From Phragmites australis (lineage: Eukaryota; Streptophyta; Magnoliopsida; Poales; Poaceae): DNA of 64,000 bases. Of this stretch, positions 52,548 through 62,842 are shown piece by piece (positions within the stretch are counted from its first letter, which is position 1; each line of letters begins with the position of its first letter). Under the pieces are notes generated by a model, which did not search any database, was not told where the DNA came from, and saw nothing but the letters and a program-made list of their open reading frames with translations. Made by a program: the position numbers and the translations under genes. The stretch lies in the NCBI RefSeq assembly GCF_958298935.1, contig NC_084931.1, positions 20,239,334-20,303,333 on the forward strand. Direction: 5' to 3'.

Positions 52548-55500
52548 TCAAGCCACGTTCCGAGAATCTAGGACATTTAATTCACTTCTCAACTCACAAA
52601 ACCTTTGCTCATCTAGTGGTTTAGTGAGGATATCGGCTAATTGTTTTTCGGTTCTCACATGGCGAATGTCAATATCCCCTTTTGTTGCATGATCTCTCAA
52701 GAAATGATGTCTAATATCTATGTGCTTGGTTCTTGAGTGTTGTACGGGATTGTTGGCTATTTTGATGGCACTCTCATTATCACATAAAAGGGGAATTTTG
52801 GGAGTTTTGTGGCCATAGTCTCTTAGAGTTTGCTTCATCCATAGGAGTTGAGCACAACATGCTCCCGCGGCAACATATTCAGCTTCGGCAGTGGATAGAG
52901 CTACGGAGTTTTGTTTCTTGGATGACCATGACACTAAGGACCTACCCAAGAATTGGCAAGTACCCGAAGTACTCTTCCTATCCACCTTACAACCGGCATA
53001 ATCGGAGTCCGAATAGCCGATAAGGTCAAAGGATGACCCTTTTGGATACCAAAGCCCAAGGTATGGAGTATGAACTAAATATCGAAGAATCCTCTTAACA
53101 GCCATCAAATGGCACTCTTTGGGAGCGGCTTGAAATCTTGCACACATGCACACACTAAGCATAATATCGGGCCTAGATGCACATAAATAAAGCAAAGATC
53201 CAATCATGGAACGATATACCTTTTGATCCACACTTTTGCCTTCTCCATTGAGGTCAAGATGTCCATTAGCTTGCATGGGCGTTTTGATTGGTTTGGCATT
53301 CTCCATGTCAAATTTCTTGAGCATATCTTTGATGTACTTGGTTTGGCAAATGAAGGTTCCTTCCTTGAGTTGCTTGATTTGAAAACCGAGAAAGAACTTC
53401 AATTCTCCCATCATGGACATCTCAAACCTTCTTGTCATGATCCTACTAAAATCTTCACAAAATTGTTGATTAGTAGAACCAAATATAATGTCATCGACAT
53501 ATATTTGGCAAACAAATAAATCATTATCAATATTCTTAGTAAAGAGAGTAGAGTCGGCTTTGCCTATTTCAAAGCCCTTTTTGACAAGAAAATCCCTAAG
53601 GCATTCATACCATGCTCTAGGAGCTTGTTTTAGTCCATAGAGCGCCTTATGGAGTTTAAAGACATACTCGGGATGTTTGGGATCTTCAAAGCCGGGCGGT
53701 TGCTCCACATATACCAATTCGGAGATTGGTCCATTTAGAAATGCGCTCTTCACGTCCATTTGATATAACTTGAAATCATGGTGAGTAGCATAGGCTAATA
53801 AAATACGAATTGACTCTAGCCTAGCTACGGGAGCGTATGTCTCACCAAAATCCAAACCTTCGATTTGAGTGAATCCTTGAGCAACCAAACGAGCTTTGTT
53901 CCTTGTTACTATCCCATTTTCATCTTGTTTGTTGCGGAAGACCCATTTTGTCCCAATCACATTTTGTTTTGGCCTTTCCACCAAAGACCAAACTTCATTT
54001 CTTTTAAAGTTGTTCAATTCTTCTTGCATAGCCATTATCCAATCTGGATCTTCAACCGCTTCTTCTACCTTCAAAGGTTCCAAAGAGGAAACAAAAGAGT
54101 AAAATTCACAAAAATTTGCAATTCTTGAACGAGTAGTTACCCCCTTTTGTATATCACCAAGGATGTTGTCCACGGGGTGATCTCTTTGGATACTTTGATG
54201 AACACGTGGATGTGGCACTTGAGATTGATGTTGGATGTCTTCCACTTCATTATTCAAGAAATTGTTCGGATCTTCATGGTCTTGATGTTGATCTTGTGAT
54301 CTCTTGTCGTCTTGATCTTGGGTTGACATTGATGGTTCAACTTGCATTAAAGAAGATGGTTGATCCCTATCTATTTGAGCTTCTTGAGTCTTTTCTTGTT
54401 CTAGGGGCTTGATTTCGCCAATTGCCATCTTCTTGATTGCTTCGCTTGGTATTTCTTCATCACCTAAGATATTTGTATCGACTTGCTCCACTTGGGAGCC
54501 ATTAGATTCATCGAATGTTACGTCTCTCGCAATTTCAACACATCCGGTGGTTTTGTTGAAAATGCGGTAGGCGTAAGCATTTGAACCATAACCAAGCATA
54601 AACCCTTCATCTACCTTTGGAGCAAATTTAGAACTTCTAGATTTCTTGTTTAAAATAAAGCAGTTGCTACCAAAGACTTTAAAATAGGAAACATTTGGCT
54701 TGTTACCGGTTAGAAGCTCGTATGAGGTTTTGTTCAACAACTTGTGTAAATATAACCGGTTGATGGCATGGCATGCGGTGTTGATTGCTTCCGCCCAAAA
54801 TTGATCCGATACTTTGTATTCATCAAGCATTGTTCTTGCGGATTCAATTAGAGTCCTATTCTTCCTTTCGACCACTCCATTTTGTTGAGGGGAGTATGGA
54901 GCCGAGAACTCATGCTTGATTCCTTCTTCATCAAGAAACTCTTCAATTTGTATGTTCTTGAATTCGCTTCCATTATCGCTTCTAACTCTCTTGATCTTTA
55001 CTTCGAATTCATTTTGTGCTCTTCTCACAAACTTCTTGAGAATGGCTTGAGTTTCGCTTTTATCATGCAAGAAGAATACCCAAGTGAAACGTGAAAAATC
55101 ATCAACAATAACTAAGCCATATTTGTTACCTCCGATGCTTATATAAGTGATTGGCCCAAATAAGTCCATGTGAAGAAGTTCCAATGGTCTTGAAGTGGTC
55201 ATCACATTTTTCAAGGGATGAGATGCTCCAACTTGCTTTCCCGCTTGGCATGCACTACAAACTCTATTTTTCTCAAAGGTCACATTCGTTAGTCCTAGAA
55301 TGTGTTCACCCCTTTGAAGTTTGGACAAATTCCTCATGCCAACATGAGCAAGTCGGCGATGCCAAAGCCAACCCATGCTAGACTTAGCCATCAAGCAAGT
55401 TTTAGGCATCACTCCATCCGTTGAAAAATCAATAAGATAGAGTTTACCCTTCAACTTGCCCGTGAAGACTATAGAGGCGTCCTCCCTTCTAGAGACGACC

Positions 55501-55733
55501 ACACCCTCATTTGTAAAAAGACAATTATAACCAATTTTACATAATTGAGATACGGATAATAAGTTGTAATTGAGTGATTTTACTAACAAGACATTTGAAA
55601 TGGAAGTATCATTTGAGATGGCAATTTTACCTAGTCCCATTACCTCTCCTTTTCCATTATCACCAAAAATGATGTTTTCATGAGGTCCTCCATTTTCTTC
55701 AAAGGAGAAGAACATACTCTTTTCTCCGGTCAT
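52548..55733 (-). CDS. Pol polyprotein of Copia element C (protease end, integrase, reverse transcriptase, RNase H)
   Basis: A 1061-residue frame that starts inside the protease; the frame is open further upstream to about 55795, where [10 protein letters not shown] supplies the protease active-site Asp. In order: GAG-pre-integrase zinc region ([26 protein letters not shown], about 120-170), integrase core ([39 protein letters not shown], about 180-300), a low-complexity linker, reverse transcriptase ([52 protein letters not shown], and catalytic YVDDIIFG near residue 745), and RNase H ([37 protein letters not shown]). All catalytic motifs look intact, so the enzyme is probably functional if translated. 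Confidence 0.96.
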   Translation of the reverse strand: MTGEKSMFFSFEENGGPHENIIFGDNGKGEVMGLGKIAISNDTSISNVLLVKSLNYNLLSVSQLCKIGYNCLFTNEGVVVSRREDASIVFTGKLKGKLYLIDFSTDGVMPKTCLMAKSSMGWLWHRRLAHVGMRNLSKLQRGEHILGLTNVTFEKNRVCSACQAGKQVGASHPLKNVMTTSRPLELLHMDLFGPITYISIGGNKYGLVIVDDFSRFTWVFFLHDKSETQAILKKFVRRAQNEFEVKIKRVRSDNGSEFKNIQIEEFLDEEGIKHEFSAPYSPQQNGVVERKNRTLIESARTMLDEYKVSDQFWAEAINTACHAINRLYLHKLLNKTSYELLTGNKPNVSYFKVFGSNCFILNKKSRSSKFAPKVDEGFMLGYGSNAYAYRIFNKTTGCVEIARDVTFDESNGSQVEQVDTNILGDEEIPSEAIKKMAIGEIKPLEQEKTQEAQIDRDQPSSLMQVEPSMSTQDQDDKRSQDQHQDHEDPNNFLNNEVEDIQHQSQVPHPRVHQSIQRDHPVDNILGDIQKGVTTRSRIANFCEFYSFVSSLEPLKVEEAVEDPDWIMAMQEELNNFKRNEVWSLVERPKQNVIGTKWVFRNKQDENGIVTRNKARLVAQGFTQIEGLDFGETYAPVARLESIRILLAYATHHDFKLYQMDVKSAFLNGPISELVYVEQPPGFEDPKHPEYVFKLHKALYGLKQAPRAWYECLRDFLVKKGFEIGKADSTLFTKNIDNDLFVCQIYVDDIIFGSTNQQFCEDFSRIMTRRFEMSMMGELKFFLGFQIKQLKEGTFICQTKYIKDMLKKFDMENAKPIKTPMQANGHLDLNGEGKSVDQKVYRSMIGSLLYLCASRPDIMLSVCMCARFQAAPKECHLMAVKRILRYLVHTPYLGLWYPKGSSFDLIGYSDSDYAGCKVDRKSTSGTCQFLGRSLVSWSSKKQNSVALSTAEAEYVAAGACCAQLLWMKQTLRDYGHKTPKIPLLCDNESAIKIANNPVQHSRTKHIDIRHHFLRDHATKGDIDIRHVRTEKQLADILTKPLDEQRFCELRSELNVLDSRNVA

Positions 55734-56142
55734 ATGATTGGTACAACCGCTATCAATGACCCAACTTGATCCACCGGAGGAGTATGCCTACAAAACAAAG
55801 TTATGCCTTTATTTTAGGTACCCAAATTTGTTTGGGTCCTTTAGCGTTAGTCACAAGCACTTTTGGCACCCACACATTCCTTTTTACAATTCTATCTTTT
55901 GTGCGGGGACCAACATAGAGAGCAACCACTTTACCATGGTGGTCTCTCTTTAGCATGTATGAAGCATAAAAAGAACATTGGGGGGCATAAGCCTTCGGTT
56001 GCCTTGTTTGAGTAGGTTGATCAACTTGTTTGCCTCCTTTAACAAACTTGAGGCATTCCACTCCATTTAATACCACACGATCATTTGGCTTGCTTGTATA
56101 TTGGTCAAAACCAAGACCTCTCTTTTGTTTATTGTCTTTGGC
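55734..56142 (-). pseudogene. Gag-pol junction of element C with an in-frame stop and a frame change
   Basis: After the gag stop (TAA, 56145-56143) the same frame continues through NKQKRGLGF and a 91-codon segment (56076-55801, VLNGVECLKFVKGGK, SFYASYMLKRD, NVWVPKVLV) typical of the region before Copia protease. It ends in TAA at about 55801. Pol is then in a different frame, beginning with [19 protein letters not shown]. The 16 bases between the frames read like a 3' splice site (CTTTGTTTTGTAG). The breaks are either mutations or a real stop-and-shift expression signal. Confidence 0.7.
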
Positions 56143-58005
56143 TTAGATAGTCTTGTAAAGTGCATCCTTTGACTTATAAGTTTTGATGCATCCATATTTG
56201 ACCAAAGCATTTAGCCTCTCATTTTCCTTTTGTAATGCTTGCAAGGATTCAATATTAGTTGTACAAGCATTTATTTCAAGGTTAGAACAACGAGAACATC
56301 CATTGCTAGTAGATGCATTAGATAGTAAAATTGCTTCACTAGAGTAAGAAGAGCCTTTCTTAAGAATATCAATTTGTGTTTCAAGAGTTCTATAATTTTC
56401 ATCTAAACAAGATAATTTCTCTAGAAGCACGAAATTGTTACTCTTAAGCTCGGCAATTGAGGAATTGGCTAAATCACAATCTTTAGACAATTTCTCAACT
56501 TTTTCTTTCTCTTTAGCAAAGAGCTCCTCGAGTTCAAGGTTTCTCTCCTTTTCAAGGATGAGCAAGTCTTCTTGCCTCTCAAGGGTCTTTTCATGACTAT
56601 CTATTGTATCCATTAGCTCCTTTATTTTAGCCATGACATTTTTATTCAAACCTTTGAACAAATTGTCACAATCACTATCATACTCACTATCACTATCTAG
56701 GAGCTTGGATTGAGATTTTACCTTGCGGTTCTTGGCCATGAAGCATTTTGGGGAGTCTCCATCATCATCATCATCATCATCATCACTCATTAAGAGTGAT
56801 TTTCTTGGTGTAAGCTCATGAATAGCAATGGTGGCGACTCCTTCATCATCGGAGTCCGAGTCGGAGTTGGAATCCCACTCTTCTCCAATATGTGCTTGAC
56901 CCGAATATTTCTTCTTGTACATCTTGCTCTTGTCTTTCTTGTATGACTTGACTTTATTGTCTTCTTTGTCCTTTCCCTTCTTCTTGTTTGGACAATCGGC
57001 TATAAAGTGACCAATATCGCCACATTCATAGCATGCCCTTCTTGATGTTCTTTTCTTGGGCATGTCTCTCTTGTACTTTGAATAGCCTCCTTTTCTCATG
57101 AATTTCTTGAACCTTTTCACAAAGAACGCCATTTCTTCATCTTCGGAGCTTTCATCATCACTTGTGCTTGATTCTTGAACTTGCTTGCTCTTGCTTGCCT
57201 TGAGTGCAATTTCTTTATGCCTTGAGGTTGAGCTTTGTTTAGCATGAATCTTCACTTCATTTGCTTCTTCTTCCATAAGCTCATGAGCAAGAATCCTTCC
57301 AAGCACATCACTTGGTGTGAGTCTCTTGTAATCTCTTCTCTCACGGAGGAGCGTTACCAAAGTGGGATTTCTAGGAGCGAATGCCCTAAGAAGTCTCTTG
57401 ACCACTTTGTGATCATCAATGTCCTCGCTTCCAAGTCCTCTTAGCTTGTTCACAAGCACCATCATCCGATCATACATTGCTTGAGGAGTTTCATGATCCT
57501 CCATCACAAATCTTCCTAGCTTTCCCTCAAGCAATTCTATTTTAGATTCTCTCACACTTGTAGTCCCTTCATGAGCAACTTGAAGTGTGTCCCAAATTTG
57601 CTTAGCTTCCTCAAGTCCATCTACTTTGTTGAATTCCTCCGGACTCAAGGCACTAAGCAACACACTTGTAGCTTGAGCATTGCGATGCATATTTTGTTCT
57701 TCACTTGAGGTGAGCTCTTGGTCTTCCTCCGGCAGCTCAAAACCTGTGCAAACAATCTTCCAAATACTTGGATGAAGAGAAATTAAGTGCATTTTCATTT
57801 TGTGCCTCCAAGCGGCATAATGTGTACCATCGAAGAATGGTGCACGTCCGGAAGGCACGGAAATGTAATTGCTAGAAGAATTCAAACGATCAAAATTGAA
57901 AGGAACCTCACTTCCCTTTCCTTTACCATTACCATCATCACTTCTTGATGGATCATCTTTCGGACCCCTCGGACTTCCGGATGTCGACATAATAATTCCC
58001 TCCAA
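56143..58005 (-). CDS. Gag protein of Copia element C
   Basis: 620 residues; the second Met (MSTSGSPRGP, residue 6) may be the true start. The UBN2-type gag domain spans about 50-260 (FFDGTHYAAWRHKMKMHLIS, AKQIWDTLQVAHEGT, ESKIELLEGKLGRFVM, VVKRLLRAFAPRN). A basic segment leads to an intact CCHC zinc knuckle at about 325-338 (CYECGDIGHFIADC). Acidic runs (DSNSDSDSDDEG, DDDDDDDDG) and a C-terminal coiled coil (MDTIDSHEKTLERQEDLLIL onward) follow. It forms the particle that packages element RNA. Unlike the gag of element F, all four zinc ligands are present. Confidence 0.95.
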   Translation of the reverse strand: MEGIIMSTSGSPRGPKDDPSRSDDGNGKGKGSEVPFNFDRLNSSSNYISVPSGRAPFFDGTHYAAWRHKMKMHLISLHPSIWKIVCTGFELPEEDQELTSSEEQNMHRNAQATSVLLSALSPEEFNKVDGLEEAKQIWDTLQVAHEGTTSVRESKIELLEGKLGRFVMEDHETPQAMYDRMMVLVNKLRGLGSEDIDDHKVVKRLLRAFAPRNPTLVTLLRERRDYKRLTPSDVLGRILAHELMEEEANEVKIHAKQSSTSRHKEIALKASKSKQVQESSTSDDESSEDEEMAFFVKRFKKFMRKGGYSKYKRDMPKKRTSRRACYECGDIGHFIADCPNKKKGKDKEDNKVKSYKKDKSKMYKKKYSGQAHIGEEWDSNSDSDSDDEGVATIAIHELTPRKSLLMSDDDDDDDDGDSPKCFMAKNRKVKSQSKLLDSDSEYDSDCDNLFKGLNKNVMAKIKELMDTIDSHEKTLERQEDLLILEKERNLELEELFAKEKEKVEKLSKDCDLANSSIAELKSNNFVLLEKLSCLDENYRTLETQIDILKKGSSYSSEAILLSNASTSNGCSRCSNLEINACTTNIESLQALQKENERLNALVKYGCIKTYKSKDALYKTI

Positions 58006-58029
58006 GCGGTGAAGCCTTGTAGGAGGTTA

Positions 58030-58042
58030 GGCTCTGATACCA
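58030..58042 (-). other. Primer binding site of element C
   Basis: TGGTATCAGAGCC on the minus strand starts two bases after the 5' LTR, complementary to initiator Met-tRNA. Confidence 0.93.
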
Positions 58043-58044
58043 AT

Positions 58045-59652
58045 TGAAAGTGCCTAGAGGGGGGGTGAATAGGCTTTTCTGAAATTTAAAACTAAAAACA
58101 GCGGATTAAACTGCCGGATATTCCGGTGAAGTCCGGATACTCCGGTATGGTCCGGAGTATCCGGTCTAGTCCGGAGTCTCCGGCCTGACAGGAAAATTAA
58201 GAATAAATTTGCACTGAGGATCACAGCTAGATTCTATGAGATGCACTAGGTCAAGAAGATGTTACTAAGCTAGAACAACAAATAAAACTAGCAAGATTGA
58301 TACTATAGCAATTTAAATGACAAATGATTAAATGCACACGATCAAGTGAGTTTCACAAAATAGAACACGAGAATATATCCCGGAGTTCGGCCACCTCGCA
58401 AAGAAGTGCCTACGTCTCCGTTGAGGAGCTCACAAAGAGCCGGGTCTTCTCCAACCCTATCCTCTTCTAGCGACCACAAAGATCAAGCTAGAAATTCTTA
58501 CTCAATATGAAGGTGCTTACAAACTTCCCGAGGCACACCACAAGTTTTGGGTGCTCTTCGGGCAACTCCTTTCCTTTTAGAAACCCAAAGCTTCAAAGGA
58601 AATGATCGCAGAAAATACTCGATGAAGAACTCAATGCTCAAGTGGCTTGAACTCTCTCCAAACCCACACTCTCAAATTTTTGCAAATTTAGCTCTAGAGA
58701 TGATTGGAGAGGCTTTGAATGCTCTTAAAGTGCTCAAGAGGTCTCAAGGAAACCAGCCACAGCAAGCCCTAAATGCTATGGAGAGAGGGGCATTTATAGC
58801 ACTCTCTCACAGACTAGCCGTTACTGTTTTTGTCAGAGCTTACCGGAGTATCCGGTGTACACCGGAGTCTCCGGTCCTAAATCCAAAACGGCGTCAGAAC
58901 GGTCACCGAACGTGTCAGAACTAGCCGTTACAGTTCTGTTTAATTACCGGAGTCTCCGGTGAACACCGGAGTCTCCGGTCCTGACAGTCTTTCCAAGAAG
59001 ATTAAGTTCGGAGACTAGCCGGACCCTCCGGCATCTTCAGGTACCGGAGTATCCGGTGAACACCGGAGACTCCGGTCTTTCCTATTAAATATCAAAAAGA
59101 TTAAAAGCTAACCGAGAGCCTCTGCCGGAGTCTACCTCGGAGACTCCGACTGCAAACAAAACATTTTACCGGAGTATCCGGTGAACACCGGAGACTCCGG
59201 TCTTTTTCCTTGAAAAGATTAACCCGAAGCCGAGACTCTCTGCCGGAGGCTAGCACGGAGACTCCGGCTGAGCGCTGAGTACCGGAGTATCCGGTGAACA
59301 CCGGAGACTCCGGACTCAGAGAATTTTCAGAAAGAGTTTCGTGTCCGTGAGTGAATGTGTCTCTCAATTGGGTGATTCTAAAGGATCTCTTGAGCATTGA
59401 GACACTAATCGAGCAAATAAATTCATCCATCTAGGAAAAAATCTATCCTAGACTCAATTGCAAAAGTAAAGAGAATTTAAGCCCTATTTTATATCCTTCG
59501 TTGATTCTTCAATTGTTTCGACGGGCGTCAAACGTTATTTACCTTCACAACTAATGCTCATACCTGTTCAATACTCACAAAGCACGTTAGTTCTTTAATC
59601 GTTTTGTTATCAATAAGCCAAAACCCACTTAGGGGGCCTAGATGCACTTTCA
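58045..59652 (-). repeat. 5' LTR of element C
   Basis: This 1608-bp LTR begins on minus TGAAAGTGCATCTAGGCCC at 59652 and ends at 58045 with CTAGGCACTTTCA. The transcription start should lie just below 58790. The dyad array (58850-59315) therefore sits in U3 upstream of the TATA box, with another cluster at 58114-58185 near the U5 end. Confidence 0.97.
58792..58822 (-). promoter_or_regulatory. Element C promoter: AACGGCTA octamer and TATA box
   Basis: On minus, AACGGCTA (58822-58815) lies 16 bases upstream of TATAAAT (58798-58792). A second octamer is at 58929-58922 within the dyad array. AACGGYYA is the core of the mitosis-specific activator element. Confidence 0.65.
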
Positions 59653-59657
59653 GGATG

Positions 59658-61077
59658 ATCCTGAATACGTTTGTTGGAGAAATAAATGGGAATGAATGCA
59701 ACAGCCGGTGGTGGGGGTGTTGATCTAGTGCAAGAAGAAGTAAATGCACCGGAATTTAGACAGGTTCGGTTCGCACGGGGGCGTAATACCCTACTCCTGT
59801 ATGGATACTATAACTGTCCCGAGAAAGTCCCTCAAGGATGTTGCGGGTTACAAGAATGTTGGTCTACCTAAGAACTTGAGGCTCCTTTTTCTTCGGCTGG
59901 GACTGGGCTTAGCTTTCCTCACAGTGTTCTCTCGTGCTGTGTTCTTGTCTACCCGTTCCCTCTAACCGTCTTCTTCAGCTCTGCCCTTTTTACTTGGTCT
60001 CTGTTTTGCTATTCTTCGTCTCCTCTTCTTTCTCCGTTTGTGCCGCCGACTGCTTTAAGTACCCGCCGGCCGCGACATGCCCCGAACGGAAGGAGGGGAC
60101 ACGAGTTCCGAGACGCCATAAATGGAAAGGGCGTCATCATTTTCTCTGGGCGAAGTGACTGGGGGTGGAAAATGCGTCGCACGCTCGGTCATCCGTCACC
60201 ATAAATGCCCTGGCAACGGGCGCCGTGGGGAGGGCCCACCGGGCAGCCGCAGAGCAACCCGGCATGCCCGCCTTGTCTTGTTTCCCTGCCACAGCAGCGC
60301 GGCAGACAGAACGCCTTGGTCCTTACGACGTTGTCCCGAGATAAGCCGGATGGCACGGGACGGGACCCGTGCAATTAATAACCCCACGCCTCTCTGCCAA
60401 AACATGGCAGGAACTGACGCTGAGCGCGGCGGGAGCAGTTGGAGGTGACATGCCACGCACGCTCATTAAATGTGGCCTCGGGCCTTTGACTGGTTGACAC
60501 CTCATCGGTAGGCCCCTCGAGGGTCTTTCTGGGTCATCGGGGTACCGAGTGCTCGGGGGTACTGTTCACATCCCCGAGCACTCTCTCCCGAGAATGCCTT
60601 TCCTTGTCCTCGGGGTGCCGAGTGCTCGGGGGTACTGTTCACCTCCCCGAGCACTCTCTCCCGAGCACTCTTGTATGGACCCTCGGGGAACCGAGTGTTC
60701 GGGGGCTGCCGCATGCAACCCCGAGCACTCTCTCCCGAGCACTCTTGTACGGATCCTTGGGGAACCGAGTGCTCGGGAGCTGCCGCACGCAGCTCCGAGC
60801 ACTCTGTCCTGGAACTTAGCTCTCCTGATCGTCGGGGGACTAGGGTGCTCGGGGGTGACCGTACACCTCCCCGAGCACTTTCTTCCCGGTACTTGAATTC
60901 CGTGAATCATCGGGGAACTGGGGTACTCGGGGGGCCACCGACTGTGGCCCCGAGCACCTTCTCCTGGGACTTGACCTTTTCTCATCCTACAGGAGAGACC
61001 TCGTGGGATGGCGCCATGTGACGGATGGCTGGCCTGGCCTCGGGATTCGGGGACCCCCGGTTCCTGATACACCGACA
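59658..61077 (-). repeat. 5' LTR of element B, outer fragment
   Basis: This continues the LTR begun at 47833-47900 after the GGATG duplication. It matches 35049-36454 with scattered differences. It includes the tandem hairpin array at 60530-60960 and ends ACACCGACA before the ATGGC target duplication. Confidence 0.95.
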
Positions 61078-61082
61078 ATGGC

Positions 61083-61350
61083 CATTCAGGCCTCTTTTGG
61101 AGAGACAGATGGCTTGATGAACAATCCATCCAATCTCTCGCTCCCAACTTGTCCCTGATCATTTCGAGGAAAGTTCATAACACGAGGACCATTCAAGAGG
61201 CTCTTTTGAATCGTCATTGGGTGAGGGACCCATAGGGTGGCCTCATTGTGCAACTTTTGCTAGAGTGCCTATCTCTCTCGAACCTCGTGGATGGGATCAC
61301 CCTCAAGCCTAACACACTAAACACCTTCATTTGGAAGTAGGGTTCAACTT
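61083..61350 (+). pseudogene. LINE reverse transcriptase, part 2
   Basis: The protein interrupted at 34980 resumes here: W-DRWLDEQSIQSLAPNLSLI-like residues (61100-61160), then RTIQEALLNRHWVRDP (61180-61230) and LLLECLSLSNLVDGITLKP (61255-61310). This is the C-terminal region of plant L1-type LINE ORF2 upstream of its zinc-finger end. Joining the two pieces across element B restores continuity of the match, which confirms the insertion site. Confidence 0.78.
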
Positions 61351-62300
61351 ATCATCGGTTACCGCTCGTTAATCACGATTACCAAGCTTACCGGACCACA
61401 CCGCATTTGTAAACAAAACGATTTTTGAATTTGAATATAAAAAATTCAAAAAAATATAAAAATATAAAATCTTTAAAAAACTAAAGACAATTCTAAGACC
61501 TTCTATGAAAAAAAAATTAAAAATATTGTTGTTTGTATCATATTCTATAGGGAGGAAGTTTGAAAAAAAAGAAAAAAGTTGAAGTGTGTAGCTCATTTAT
61601 TAACTTATATTAAGGAAAATCTTAACGTAAACACATATTTTTCTTGTATAGGGATTATCTTAAGAGGATCTTTAAAATTTGTTTCACTTAATTTAGAATT
61701 TTATTAATTCTCCATGATTTTTTACAAATTTCACAAGCATAAAATGAATATGTTAAGAAACAGCACTGTAATTAACCTTTTCATGTCTACCATTTTTTTC
61801 CTACATAAAGAATAGTATAATTAAACTAATAAAATTGGTTTCACTAATTTTGTAGGTGTGATAGGTTAGCTATGAATTAATCTAGTTACAATACATTTAC
61901 ACAATCCTGCATGTTACAATAACTATTTCATCAGTTTATATATTTTTAAAAGACATAGGATCATGTAAGAAGACTAAAAAAATTGGTTTCATGATTTTTG
62001 GATTAACAAAGAGTAAATTATGCATTTAAAATTGTTTAGAAATACATTTTCTCACAGAAAATATTCAACTTTCTCATGATTATAAATACTTTATCATCTA
62101 GATCATGTTACAGGGAAACCTACAAAATTTATTTCGCTTGATTTGAAGCTCGGATGAATTAGTTATTGATTTTACAAGTTTAAGCCATTTTTGATTTTTT
62201 TTTAACTTCACTAAAATTCGAGAAAACCACCCGATAAATCGCTAAAACCAAACGGTTACCGATAATGCAGAGAAATCAATTGATAAATCATTATCACACC
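61351..62300. other. AT-rich repeat relic
   Basis: No gene. The ends carry related words in inverted arrangement (ATCGGTTACCG near 61354; CGGTTACCGATAA near 62250), suggesting a worn DNA transposon. The interior is A/T runs with no transposase. Confidence 0.3.
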
Positions 62301-62842
62301 CAGTTTTAACAATCAAAACCAGATGCGGCTGATGTGTACCCAATATGTTCAACACACATAAGGACGTCACACGTGAAGTAACAAAAACAATATTTCTATT
62401 AAATAAATATTAACTGTTACAGTAATTGATATGTATTGTCTTCTGTAAATATATCTGCAGCAGAATAGAAGCACTGGTGTTCAAAAACGTCGCAAGCAAC
62501 TAACCGGAAGACACGCATAAGGACGTCACAACCTTGTCTTGATAGTCTTCAACATCTCTACTCACGGAGCAGCACCACACATATCACATGGCATAGGAAA
62601 AATAGCAAGTGTGAGCATATGGTGCGCTCAACAAGTGAGAATAATGATATGCAGACGTATATCAAGAATAGACTAATACATGGTATATTTGCATAAATAC
62701 GAGTAAAGAAAAGATTATTCAGTGAATATAACTCATATAGTCCAACAACTAAGTTAACCACCTTGCAAACCATAACCATCTAGTACCACCAGTACCATAA
62801 TCAAATCATTCCACCACTAACTAATCATGTGAGGATCCAAGT
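62301..62842. other. Possible LTR fragment
   Basis: The words CACACATAAGGACGTCACA (62348) and ACACGCATAAGGACGTCACA (62511) form a direct repeat about 165 bp apart. The overall look is of the 3' part of a minus-strand Gypsy LTR. Ends and class are not determined. Confidence 0.3.

Larger units (their letters stand above)
47901..59652 (-). mobile_element. Element C: young SIRE/Maximus-type Copia retrotransposon with a third ORF
   Basis: It is 11,752 bp long, with flanking GGATG (47896-47900 and 59653-59657), TG/CA ends and near-identical LTRs of 1609 and 1608 bp. The minus-strand order is 5' LTR, Met-tRNA primer site, gag, protease-integrase-RT-RNase H, third ORF, polypurine tract, 3' LTR. The LTRs differ by three substitutions and one single-base indel by eye, giving an age near 0.07 million years at 1.3e-8. 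Pol and the third ORF are open. Only the gag-pol joint has a stop and a frame change. Confidence 0.97.
34981..61077 (-). mobile_element. Element B: Tat-lineage Gypsy retrotransposon with antisense gene, hosting element C
   Basis: It is bounded by TGTCGG and CCGACA and flanked by the perfect 5-bp target duplication ATGGC (34976-34980 and 61078-61082). Without element C it is about 14.3 kb. From the minus-strand 5' end the order is 5' LTR (split by C), primer site, gag, protease, RT, two RNase H parts, integrase, a spacer, an antisense gene and the 3' LTR. LTRs differ by roughly 4 percent by eye, mostly transitions, suggesting about 1.5 million years at 1.3e-8 per site per year. Coding is broken in many places. 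Confidence 0.95.
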
